A stretch of 16,875 nt of DNA, taken from NCBI GenBank assembly GCA_001603685.1, contig LUZO01000228.1, positions 1 through 16,875 of the forward strand, written 5' to 3'. This stretch comes from Bacteroidales bacterium Bact_23. GTDB lineage: Bacteria; Bacteroidota; Bacteroidia; Bacteroidales; Lentimicrobiaceae. Each line of letters starts with the position of its first letter. The stretch's first letter is position 1. A program made the translations under genes and the position numbers. The notes under the pieces are model-generated. The model did no database searches. It saw only the letters and a program-made list of their open reading frames with translations, and had not been told where the DNA came from. Shown one piece after another: positions 1 through 7,926 of this stretch.

Positions 1-24
1 GAACAGATAAATGGAACAAAACTT

Positions 25-32
25 TATATTTG
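25..32 (+). promoter_or_regulatory. Possible -7 promoter box (TATATTTG)
   Basis: TATATTTG matches the Bacteroidetes TAnnTTTG -7 element. It would give a leader of roughly 115 nt before the secreted-protein gene at 153. I see no TTTG-like -33 element at the expected distance, and the surrounding sequence is AT-rich, so a chance match is quite possible. Confidence 0.3.
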
Positions 33-152
33 CAGTTAATTAATTTGATGTTTTCCGGTTAAATGGTGAAATTTATTCGCTAAAACATAAAAACCTGCTT
101 ATTAATATTCCAAGAAACCTGTTGGGTTAGATGCCTGATTAACAAATCAATA

Positions 153-1139
153 ATGAAGAATATCAAAAATCTCCCTGTTGCATTTTTTGTCGTTCTGTTT
201 TCACTTGGCGCAACAAATCGCCTCATCGCTCAAACAGAGGGTTGTACCGATCCCCGCGCGCTGAACTTTGATTCCACTGCAATAGTAAACGACGGTTCAT
301 GTCTGTATCACCAAACATTCATACAACCGCACCGGATGGTCAAGTCGTTGCCACTGGAGGTCAGGGAAACTTCCGGGCTTATCTTCTGGAACGGCTTTCT
401 TTGGACGCACAACGACAGCGGAGGCAAACCGGAGTTATACAAGCTCGATACCGTGAAAGGGAAGGTGCGCGAAACCATTACCATTACCAATGCCCGCAAT
501 TTCGACTGGGAGGATATTACTCAGGATGAGGACTATATCTATATCGGTGATATGGGCAATAATCTTGGTACGCGAAAAGACCTGACGATTTACAAAGTTT
601 CAAAAAACGATATCCTGACCAGCAGCAACAAGGAAGTTGCGGCTGAAACCATCCGGTTTTCGTACGGCGATCAGAATTCATTCGACCGGGCTAACCGCAA
701 TAACGACTTTGATTGCGAATCGGTTATGGCTGTAGGCGATAGCTTGTATCTCTTTTCGAAGAACTGGGGCAACCTGCATTCGCGGCTCTATGCCCTGCCC
801 AAAATCCCGGGTGAATATGTTACCTATCCGATTTCGGAATATTTTGTGGATGGCCTGGTAACCGGAGCGGATATTTCGCCTTCGGGAAACGAAGTAATGT
901 TGTGCGGATACAAAAATTACAACCCTTTCATTATTTTGCTCTACGATTTCAGGGGTAACGATTTTTTCAGCGGCAACAAACGCAGAATCGATTTTGATAA
1001 AATGGCCGGCACCCAGACGGAAGGGGTGGCTTTTCTGCGGGATTATGAAGCGGTTATCTCTTCAGAAAGGACACTGGTTAGCCCTGCCGGGCTGTTTAAG
1101 ATTTTCACCAGCCCCTGGACAGGCGGCACTGCTGAATAA
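153..1139 (+). CDS. Secreted predicted beta-propeller protein with N-terminal GCTD...DGSC motif
   Basis: This 328-residue protein has a Sec signal peptide: basic start MKNIKN, hydrophobic core about 8-20, probable cleavage after LIAQ near residue 27. Mature residues 30-50 carry the GCTDPxAxNF...DGSC motif, with Cys31 and Cys50 at its ends; this short module is common in exported Bacteroidetes proteins and has no known function. From about residue 65 the protein has repeated beta-rich stretches with phrases such as ETSGL, HNDSG, DWEDIT and IGDMGNN. These suggest a propeller-like fold resembling esterase-like/phytase-like hypothetical proteins, but I cannot assign an activity. There is no recognisable C-terminal type IX secretion domain and no lipobox, so it is probably periplasmic or released. 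It appears to be monocistronic: 231 nt and a separate promoter box precede the next gene. ATG at 153 directly precedes the signal peptide. The signal peptide is firm; the fold is inference. Confidence 0.8.
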   Translation: MKNIKNLPVAFFVVLFSLGATNRLIAQTEGCTDPRALNFDSTAIVNDGSCLYHQTFIQPHRMVKSLPLEVRETSGLIFWNGFLWTHNDSGGKPELYKLDTVKGKVRETITITNARNFDWEDITQDEDYIYIGDMGNNLGTRKDLTIYKVSKNDILTSSNKEVAAETIRFSYGDQNSFDRANRNNDFDCESVMAVGDSLYLFSKNWGNLHSRLYALPKIPGEYVTYPISEYFVDGLVTGADISPSGNEVMLCGYKNYNPFIILLYDFRGNDFFSGNKRRIDFDKMAGTQTEGVAFLRDYEAVISSERTLVSPAGLFKIFTSPWTGGTAE

Positions 1140-1313
1140 TTCTGGCTGTATTGCTGTATATCAATCTCGAAATACTGCAGCCTCGGCGAATAAAGGATCT
1201 TTCTTAAACCTGCGCTTCCCGATTTTTCTAATTCTGAGGAAATTCCACCGGTTCAGCCATTTGCAAAATAGAATAAAAATATGGCGCAGCCGGTAGCTTT
1301 TTGCAGAATTTGT

Positions 1314-1321
1314 TACTTTTG
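1314..1321 (+). promoter_or_regulatory. Probable -7 promoter box (TACTTTTG)
   Basis: TACTTTTG fits the Bacteroidetes TAnnTTTG -7 consensus and lies 49 nt before the helicase-nuclease start codon, in an AT-rich gap following the unrelated secreted-protein gene. The T-rich run just upstream is not at canonical -33 spacing. The 1140-1370 gap contains no other feature I can support. Confidence 0.45.
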
Positions 1322-1370
1322 ATTTTTACTGTTTTTAGGATTTCCGGCAATTTCACTTCAGCTTTCAAAA

Positions 1371-4300
1371 ATGAATAACTTCCTGGTTTACAAATCATCC
1401 GCGGGCTCGGGCAAGACCTACACCCTGATGCTCAACTACCTCTCCATCGTACTTAAAGAGCCTGTCCGGTACAGAAATATCCTTGCCATCACCTTTACCA
1501 ACAAGGCTGCCAATGAAATCAAGAAAAGGATATTGTCGAACCTGAAACTGGTCAGCACGCTGGATGAAGGGAATATCCCGGAAAAAGACAGACACCTTGT
1601 TGATAAACTACTGAAAAACACTGGCCTTTCAATGCAGGCTATCAATTCGAATGCCGGGAAGGTACTCACGGAGATATTGCACAATTACGGCGATTTTGCG
1701 GTCTCCACCATCGATAGTTTTGTGCACCGGATAATCCGGTCGTTCTCCTACGACCTCAGGATATCGATGAATTTTGAGGTCGAGATGGATACCGATATGC
1801 TTACCGGCCTGACTGTTGATGAACTGATTGCCGATGTCGGGACCGATGCTGGGCTTACCGAAGTGCTGGTGGATTACATCAAAAACAGGGCACAGGATGA
1901 TGAAAGCTGGCAGATTGACAGAACCCTGGCGTCGTTTGCCAAGAACCTCTTTGATGAAAACGCATTCAGGCTGGTGCCTGAACCGGCCGGTTTGGATGCT
2001 GCGCAGGTTAAGAAAAACTACAAAACCATCAGCAAAATTGTTGACGGATACAGGCAGTCGCTGAAGGAGGCCGGAACTTCTGCACTGAAACTGATTGCAA
2101 GCCAGGGGCTTGATGAAAGCATGTTTTTTCAGTCCGGCAAAGGGCTGCCCGGTTTTTTCGGGAAACTGGCAAAAGGGGAATTACTTTCGGAAGCCGGCAC
2201 CTATGCCAAAAAGACGATTGACGAAGGCAAATGGCTGAGTGCCGCCGGTGAAAAGTCGCCTGACAAGGAAAAACTGCTTGCAATCACCGGACGGCTTGCC
2301 GAATATTATCGCCAGGCTATGGAGTTGATTAACTCTCAGGGGCAGCGCATTGCACTTCTGGAAAAAATCCGTTCGCAACTTTACCCGATGTCGCTGCTTG
2401 GAGAACTGAAAAGCCGCCTGGATCAGATAAAAGCCGAGCGGAATGTCATTCCCATTTCTGAATTTAACCGTATAGTTGCCGCCATAGTGATGGAGGAGCC
2501 CGTTCCATTTATTTACGAGAAAATCGGAGAGCGGTACCGCCATTACATGATTGATGAGTTTCAGGATACTTCGGTTCTGCAGTGGACCAATCTTATGCCG
2601 CTTCTGGAAAATTCGCTTTCGCAGGGCGGGTTGAATTTGGTGGTTGGCGATGGAAAACAGGCCATCTATCGTTTCCGCAACGGCGATGTGGATCAGTTTG
2701 TACGGCTCCCGGATGTTGACAATCCGGAAAACAATCCGCTGATAACCAGGCGTGCAGCGGTGCTGGAACAGGAATACAAGCCAGATAAGCTTGGTACCAA
2801 TTTCAGGTCGCGCCGTGAAATCGTTGAATTCAACAACCGGTTTTTCGGGTATGTCGCGTCCAGGTTCCTAAGTGGAAAAAAGGCTGTTTATGATGAACTT
2901 GAACAGGATTTTGATAAAGACAAAACCGGTGGGCTGGTGCAGATTGAGTTCTATACCGAAACCGACGGCGATTATACGGAATACAATCTGAACAGGGTTT
3001 ATCAGCAGATTACTTCTTTGCTGGATGAGGGCTACAAACCCGGCGATATTGCGGTGCTGTGCCGCGCCAACAGAGAGGCTTCGGCAATAGCCGTTGATCT
3101 TACCGGGCACGGCATTCAGGTGGTTTCGGCTGATTCTTTGCTGCTGAAGAGTTCGCCGGAAGTAATTTTTCTGGTGAACTGGCTCGGACTTCTGAATAAT
3201 CCCAATCAGGCCATTGGCCGGACAGCCATCGTGGAATATCTTTTTGACAACGGTCTGATTAAGGAGGAAAGCCGAGCCGAAGCCTACCGGCAAGCTGTAG
3301 AAATCAAATCGTTCGAAGAATTGCTCAGCCGTTCGGGATTATCGGTTAATATAGCGGCCATGCGTCTTCTATCGCTGCTCGACAAGGTTGAGGAGCTGAT
3401 CCGCATTTTCGGACTGAATGAGCGCTCTCCGGTTTATCTGCAGTTTTTCCTGGATGAAATTCTTTCCTTTTCTACCACAAATCCGGGCAGCCTGTCAGGT
3501 TTTCTGGAATACTGGGAGCGCAAGCGCGATACTTTGTCCGTTATGTTACCGGCAGGTCCGGATGCCGTACAGGTGATGACCATTCACAAGTCAAAAGGGC
3601 TTGAGTTTCCGGTGGTCATCTATCCGTTTGCCCGGCAGGGAAAATCATCAGGGGGGCATCCTTCGGTTTGGGTACCATTAAGTGATGAAGAACTTCCTGA
3701 CCTGAAAGCGGTTTACCTGCCGGTGACAAAATCGGCGCTGGAGTCAACCGAATATGCCTACCTTCTTGAAGAGGAGAATGAAAAGCGGAATCTTGACTTC
3801 CTCAATCTGGTGTATGTAGCCTTTACCCGCCCGTCGGAAAGGCTTTATGTACTGACGGAAGGAATAGATACCGGAAAGAGTTCTGACAAGCAGGGGTTTG
3901 CCGGCCTGTTTGCAGAATTCATCAAAAATGAGGGTGCCGGACTTTCTGAAAATCAAATGTATCGGTATGGCAGCGGAACCTATATGAAAGGTGAGAATTA
4001 TGAATCGCAGGCGGATAAACCAAAGGCTGAGTTCCATTCCTATCCCTGGAAGGACAGGCTGGTGTTTGCCTCCCGCGCACCCCTGCAGTGGAATGTAAAG
4101 GAGGCCGACTCGGCCAGGGCGGCCGGGAACCTGCTGCATTTTGCCCTCTCGCTGATACACGACTACCGAGATAAGGAGAAGGCGCTCGAAGCACTTTCGG
4201 CCGAAGGCCTGCTCAACCACGAGTCGGCGGAGAAATTCGCCGCATTGCTCGACCGTATATTCAGCCATGAACAGGCGCGAAATTTTTTCGGTATCGGCGG

Positions 4301-4538
4301 AAAAGTTTTCATCGAATCCGAAATCCTGACTCCCGAAGGGAAGTCATACCGCCCCGACCGCGTAGTGGCTCACGATGATCACACCGATGTGATTGATTTC
4401 AAGAGTGGTAAACATGAAAAGTTTCATGGCGAGCAGGTGAAAAACTATGCATCCCTGCTCCGGGAAATGGGCTATCCCAACCCCGTTCCGTGGCTGTTGT
4501 ATCTGGATGAGGAGATCGAAGTTGTAAAAATTGAGTGA
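1371..4538 (+). CDS. UvrD/AddA-type superfamily 1 helicase with C-terminal PD-(D/E)XK nuclease
   Basis: This 1055-residue protein probably acts in double-strand-break end processing like AddA/RecB: an ATP-driven helicase that unwinds DNA ends, with a nuclease that degrades them. Helicase motifs appear in order: Walker A AGSGKT (11-16), motif Ia ITFTNKAANEIKKR (about 40-53), motif Ib STIDSF, Walker B IDEFQDT (394-400, catalytic D395/E396), motif III VVGDGKQAIYRFR (about 424-436), motif IV NFRSRREI (about 476-483), motif V MTIHKSKGLEFP (about 735-746) and motif VI YVAFTRPSERLYV (about 814-826). The nuclease lies in the last 150 residues: GNLLHFAL near 917, RPD with D996, VIDFKSGK with D1009 and K1011, then QVKNYASLL, the Q-x-x-x-Y type motif of RecB-family nucleases. 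Both active sites look intact. The gene usually works with an AddB-like partner; none is in this window, so the partner must be elsewhere or absent. The start is supported by the P-loop lying at residue 11, typical of the family. Exact orthology to AddA is not certain. Confidence 0.93.
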   Translation: MNNFLVYKSSAGSGKTYTLMLNYLSIVLKEPVRYRNILAITFTNKAANEIKKRILSNLKLVSTLDEGNIPEKDRHLVDKLLKNTGLSMQAINSNAGKVLTEILHNYGDFAVSTIDSFVHRIIRSFSYDLRISMNFEVEMDTDMLTGLTVDELIADVGTDAGLTEVLVDYIKNRAQDDESWQIDRTLASFAKNLFDENAFRLVPEPAGLDAAQVKKNYKTISKIVDGYRQSLKEAGTSALKLIASQGLDESMFFQSGKGLPGFFGKLAKGELLSEAGTYAKKTIDEGKWLSAAGEKSPDKEKLLAITGRLAEYYRQAMELINSQGQRIALLEKIRSQLYPMSLLGELKSRLDQIKAERNVIPISEFNRIVAAIVMEEPVPFIYEKIGERYRHYMIDEFQDTSVLQWTNLMPLLENSLSQGGLNLVVGDGKQAIYRFRNGDVDQFVRLPDVDNPENNPLITRRAAVLEQEYKPDKLGTNFRSRREIVEFNNRFFGYVASRFLSGKKAVYDELEQDFDKDKTGGLVQIEFYTETDGDYTEYNLNRVYQQITSLLDEGYKPGDIAVLCRANREASAIAVDLTGHGIQVVSADSLLLKSSPEVIFLVNWLGLLNNPNQAIGRTAIVEYLFDNGLIKEESRAEAYRQAVEIKSFEELLSRSGLSVNIAAMRLLSLLDKVEELIRIFGLNERSPVYLQFFLDEILSFSTTNPGSLSGFLEYWERKRDTLSVMLPAGPDAVQVMTIHKSKGLEFPVVIYPFARQGKSSGGHPSVWVPLSDEELPDLKAVYLPVTKSALESTEYAYLLEEENEKRNLDFLNLVYVAFTRPSERLYVLTEGIDTGKSSDKQGFAGLFAEFIKNEGAGLSENQMYRYGSGTYMKGENYESQADKPKAEFHSYPWKDRLVFASRAPLQWNVKEADSARAAGNLLHFALSLIHDYRDKEKALEALSAEGLLNHESAEKFAALLDRIFSHEQARNFFGIGGKVFIESEILTPEGKSYRPDRVVAHDDHTDVIDFKSGKHEKFHGEQVKNYASLLREMGYPNPVPWLLYLDEEIEVVKIE

Positions 4539-4568
4539 TTGATTGTTTTACCATTTTCCGTTTTGCGG

Positions 4569-4576
4569 TAATTTTG
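4569..4576 (+). promoter_or_regulatory. Possible -7 promoter box (TAATTTTG) close to mnmH start
   Basis: TAATTTTG matches TAnnTTTG and ends 4 nt before the mnmH ATG. If used, transcription would begin at or within a few bases of the start codon, giving a very short leader or a leaderless mRNA. The gap from the helicase gene is only 42 nt, so read-through from upstream is equally possible. Confidence 0.35.
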
Positions 4577-4580
4577 CTTC

Positions 4581-5624
4581 ATGGTAACCATTGTTGAACC
4601 GCACTGGCTTTTCGACGAAAGCCCTGATTTTCCGTTGATTGATGTAAGGTCTCCTTCCGAGTACCTGCAGGGGCACATTCCCGGCGCCATCAATATTCCA
4701 TTGTTTTCGGATCAGGAGCGGGCTGAAGTCGGAACCCGCTACCACGATGCCGGCAAGGATGCGGCATTGCTTTTGGGGCTGGATTTCGCCGGAGCAAAGC
4801 TGTCGAAGTATGTGAAGCAGCTGAATGCCATTACCAACGGCAGAATTCGTGATGTGGTGCTCTACTGCTGGCGGGGTGGGATGCGCAGTGCTTCTCTTGC
4901 CTGGTTGTTCAGTCAGGCGGGCTATCATGCACGGGTGATTGCCGGCGGCTACAAGGCTTACCGCGCATATATCCGGCAGAAAGCCGGCGAAGATGCCCGG
5001 TTTGTGGTACTTGGCGGAATGACCGGTTCCGGAAAAACGGCAGTGTTGCATGAACTGCAAAAACTCGGCGAACAAATTGTTGATCTTGAAGAAATTGCAC
5101 ATAACAAAGGCTCCGTTTTCGGATATCTTGGCCAGACACCCCAGCCGACCAATGAGCAGTTTGAAAACAACCTCTTTGAAGAATTGCATAAACTCGACAA
5201 TTCGAGGCGAATCTGGATTGAGGATGAAAGCCGCTCCATCGGTTCGGTCAGCCTGCCTTCGCCTTTGTATGATCGCATCAAGCAGAGTCCGCTGATGTTG
5301 CTGAAAGTGCCTTACGATATTCGTGTTCAGCGCCTTGCCGGCGAATATGCGGTATTCCCGAAAGAGCATCTGCTTGTGGCGCTGGAAAAGATTGCCCAGC
5401 CGCTTGGTGGCCGAGTTTTCGCGGAAGCAGCAGACCACATCCGTCAGGAAAATTTCACTCCGGCCATCGGGCTGGTACTTCAGTATTACGATAAGACCTA
5501 TGAAAAGGCGTTATTAAGGCATAAGGAGCGGCCGGTCACCGAAATTGAAACCGGCACCGGCGATGCTGCCGGAAATGCCGCCCTGCTGCTGAAAGCCGTA
5601 ACCGAAGCCGTAGCGGATATTTAA
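4581..5624 (+). CDS. mnmH: tRNA 2-selenouridine synthase (rhodanese plus P-loop)
   Basis: MnmH (SelU, YbbB) uses selenophosphate to convert 2-thiouridine at the wobble position of Lys, Glu and Gln tRNAs into 2-selenouridine, through an S-geranyl intermediate. The 347-residue length is usual for the family. The N-terminal rhodanese domain (about 1-130) has the LIDVRSPSEYLQGHIPGAINIP signature and the active-site loop YCWRGGMRS with Cys96, corresponding to the essential Cys97 of the E. coli enzyme. The C-terminal half has Walker A GGMTGSGKT (145-153), then DLEEIAHNKGSVFG (about 168-181) and IEDESRSIG (213-221), all typical of MnmH. The next gene on the same strand, 77 nt downstream, encodes the selenophosphate synthetase that makes its substrate. 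This neighbourhood strongly supports MnmH over a generic rhodanese. No in-frame UGA is involved. No sign of truncation. Confidence 0.96.
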   Translation: MVTIVEPHWLFDESPDFPLIDVRSPSEYLQGHIPGAINIPLFSDQERAEVGTRYHDAGKDAALLLGLDFAGAKLSKYVKQLNAITNGRIRDVVLYCWRGGMRSASLAWLFSQAGYHARVIAGGYKAYRAYIRQKAGEDARFVVLGGMTGSGKTAVLHELQKLGEQIVDLEEIAHNKGSVFGYLGQTPQPTNEQFENNLFEELHKLDNSRRIWIEDESRSIGSVSLPSPLYDRIKQSPLMLLKVPYDIRVQRLAGEYAVFPKEHLLVALEKIAQPLGGRVFAEAADHIRQENFTPAIGLVLQYYDKTYEKALLRHKERPVTEIETGTGDAAGNAALLLKAVTEAVADI

Positions 5625-5701
5625 GCAGGCCGGTTTCACCGGGAGTTCGTAAATTGCCGGCTGATAAATCCGAAAAATAAAATAAAGTTTTAAGTTGCGA
5701 T

Positions 5702-7900
5702 ATGGAGCAGATTTACCTTGATTTCAATGCTACAACCCCCATTGATCCTGAAGTAGCGGCGGAGATGCGCCCTTTTCTCGATCTTTATTTCGGAAATCCT
5801 TCCAGTTCGCACGCTTTTGGGGTTAAAACCCGTGCTGCCGTTGAAAAAGCCCGTGAAAGGACGGCGCTTCTCCTGAACTGTAGCCCCGACGAGGTGATTT
5901 TTACCAGCGGAGGCACCGAATCCAACAATATGGCCATCAAAGGGGCTGCCTTTGCGATGCGTTCAAAGGGAAATCACCTCATCATTTCGGCGGTGGAGCA
6001 TCCGGCAGTTACCGAAGTGGCCGCCTATCTCACAACTCAGGGTTTTGAGGTTTCCATCGCCCCGGTTGACCGATACGGCTTGGTGGACACTGCCGCCATC
6101 CGCAGCCTGCTGAAGCCTGAAACCATACTGGTATCGGTAATGCATGCCAACAATGAGGTGGGAACCATTCAGCCCATTGCCGAAATTTCAGAACTTGCCC
6201 ACCGCAACGGAGCCCTTATGCATACCGATGCTGCGCAGTCGGCGGGCAAAATACCCGTGGATGTGAAGCAACTGGGGGTGGACCTGCTTTCGGTGGCCGG
6301 CCACAAGCTATACGCCTCCAAGGGAGTGGGCGCACTCTACATCAGGAAGGGTGTGACGATAGAGAAGCTGATTCATGGGGCCGATCATGAGCAGAATATG
6401 CGGGCCGGCACTGAAAATGTCCTTGAGATTGCCGGCCTCGGTAAAGCCTGCGAAGTGGCTTACAACAGGCTGGAGTCGTACGGCAGGCACACTTCAGGAC
6501 TCAGGGAAAGGTTTATTGACAGCCTTTCGCAACGGATCGGCGGTTTTCAGGTAAACGGACATCCCGAAAAGGTGCTGCCCAATACGCTGAGCATCAGTTT
6601 CCGCAATCAGATTGCCCAGACCCTGCTTGCCGCGATTCCTGAAATTGCTGCTTCGGCCGGCGCCGCATGCCATACCGGTGATACGGAAACCTCATCGGTA
6701 CTTGGTGCCATGCAGGTGAGCCCGGAATATGCCCCGGGAACCATCCGCTTTTCATTTGGCATCACTACCACGGAAGAGGAGGTGGATAAGGCGGTGGAAG
6801 TGCTTGCAAATACCCTGCGCACCCTGACCGACGGCGAAAATCAGACTACAGCCGGGAAGGATGACGGAAACGAAATCAGGCTCACCGCCTTCACGCACGG
6901 GCTTGGCTGTGCCTGCAAGATAGTGCCGGCCCGCCTCGACGAAATTCTGGCCGGAATTCCCACCATGACGGACCCCTCCGTACTGGTGGGCACCGAAAAC
7001 AAGGATGATGCAGCCGTTTACCGGATAAATGATGAACTTGCAGTAGTTCAGACCGTTGATTTCCTAACGCCGGTGATTGACGACCCTTTTAGCTTCGGTG
7101 AAATTGCCGCTGCAAATGCCCTGAGCGATATTTATGCCATGGGCGCGAAGCCGGCCTTTGCGCTGAGCATTGCGGCGTTTCCGGTTAACCGCCTTCCCCT
7201 GAGTGCGCTCAATGAAATTTTGAAAGGTGCCGCCGCAAAGGCTGCCGAAGCCGGAATCCCGATTGTGGGCGGCCATTCGGTTGAGGACAATGAGCCGAAA
7301 TATGGCATGGTGGTTACCGGCTTTACCCATCCCGGCAAAGTAATCCGAAATAAGGGAGCAAAACCCGGCGATGTCCTGGTACTGACCAAGCCGCTCGGAA
7401 CCGGTATCATTTCGACTGCCGCAAAAATGGGGATCGCCGGTGAAAAGGCAATCAAAGAAGCCGAAGAGAGCATGAAACTGCTGAACCGGATTCCCGCCGA
7501 ACTGATGGCCGGATTTGGCGTTCACGCCTGCACCGATGTTACAGGCTTCGGGCTTACCGGGCATCTGCATGAGATGGCCCTCGCTTCGGAAGTGGATGCC
7601 GAAGTGGTATTTGAAAACCTCCCGTTTCTCAGCGAAGTGCGGGCTTACGCCATGGCTGGCGCCGTACCGGGCGGAACGAAGGCAAACCTGGAATATGCCT
7701 CGCAATGGACCGGTTTCGGTACCCTTTCGCTTACGGAGAAATATATGGTCTGCGATGCGCAAACTTCGGGAGGATTGCTAATCAGCATGCCACCGGCCGA
7801 TGCGGAGAAATATATGGAATCACTCAGCCGGCTGGGTATCAGGGGAGTGGTTATCGGGCGTATAACCGGCAGCGGCAAAGGGAGGATCACGGTAATATGA
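5702..7900 (+). CDS. selD: Fusion protein: NifS/IscS-type cysteine desulfurase + selenophosphate synthetase (SelD)
   Basis: This 732-residue protein joins two complete enzymes. Residues 1-375 are a PLP-dependent cysteine desulfurase or selenocysteine lyase: TSGGTESNN (68-76), EHPAV with PLP-stacking His100, HTDAAQSAGK with Asp176 and Gln179, AGHKLYASKG with PLP-lysine K202, the mobile-loop cysteine C323 in AGAACHTG, and substrate-binding R349 in TIRFSFG. Residues about 375-391 are a polar linker. Residues 392-732 are SelD (ATP + selenide + water to selenophosphate + AMP + Pi): THGLGCACK with C403 and K406 aligned to E. coli Cys17 and Lys20, KDDAAVY (434-440), TVDFLTPVIDDPFSFG (451-466) and ANALSDIYAMGAKP (471-484), and a normal C-terminal GGLL region. 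C403 is encoded by TGT, so this is the Cys form, not selenoprotein SelD. The frame is continuous across the junction. The desulfurase part would release selenide (or sulfide) directly beside the SelD active site, and MnmH is encoded immediately upstream. Whether it prefers selenocysteine or cysteine cannot be read from sequence. The ATG at 5702 gives the usual NifS N-terminus (YLDFNATTP). Confidence 0.95.
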   Translation: MEQIYLDFNATTPIDPEVAAEMRPFLDLYFGNPSSSHAFGVKTRAAVEKARERTALLLNCSPDEVIFTSGGTESNNMAIKGAAFAMRSKGNHLIISAVEHPAVTEVAAYLTTQGFEVSIAPVDRYGLVDTAAIRSLLKPETILVSVMHANNEVGTIQPIAEISELAHRNGALMHTDAAQSAGKIPVDVKQLGVDLLSVAGHKLYASKGVGALYIRKGVTIEKLIHGADHEQNMRAGTENVLEIAGLGKACEVAYNRLESYGRHTSGLRERFIDSLSQRIGGFQVNGHPEKVLPNTLSISFRNQIAQTLLAAIPEIAASAGAACHTGDTETSSVLGAMQVSPEYAPGTIRFSFGITTTEEEVDKAVEVLANTLRTLTDGENQTTAGKDDGNEIRLTAFTHGLGCACKIVPARLDEILAGIPTMTDPSVLVGTENKDDAAVYRINDELAVVQTVDFLTPVIDDPFSFGEIAAANALSDIYAMGAKPAFALSIAAFPVNRLPLSALNEILKGAAAKAAEAGIPIVGGHSVEDNEPKYGMVVTGFTHPGKVIRNKGAKPGDVLVLTKPLGTGIISTAAKMGIAGEKAIKEAEESMKLLNRIPAELMAGFGVHACTDVTGFGLTGHLHEMALASEVDAEVVFENLPFLSEVRAYAMAGAVPGGTKANLEYASQWTGFGTLSLTEKYMVCDAQTSGGLLISMPPADAEKYMESLSRLGIRGVVIGRITGSGKGRITVI

Positions 7901-7926
7901 AATGAAAATTTAGTTTCTTCAGGAAA

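Noticed and set aside
4548..5438. 296-residue minus-strand open frame opposite mnmH
   Set aside because: It is antisense to a gene with complete MnmH motifs, shows no recognisable domain, and is rich in the residues expected from antisense reading of a GC-biased gene.
5628..5642. Terminator between mnmH and the NifS-SelD gene (CCGGT-TTC-ACCGG)
   Set aside because: The 5-bp stem is short and is not followed by a T tract; the two genes are more likely cotranscribed.
6908..6910. Selenocysteine codon at the SelD active site
   Set aside because: The codon is TGT (Cys), and the neighbouring Cys405 is TGC; no in-frame TGA is present.
7064..7762. 232-residue minus-strand open frame opposite the SelD domain
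   Set aside because: The plus strand carries a complete, motif-supported SelD domain; the antisense frame shows no family features.
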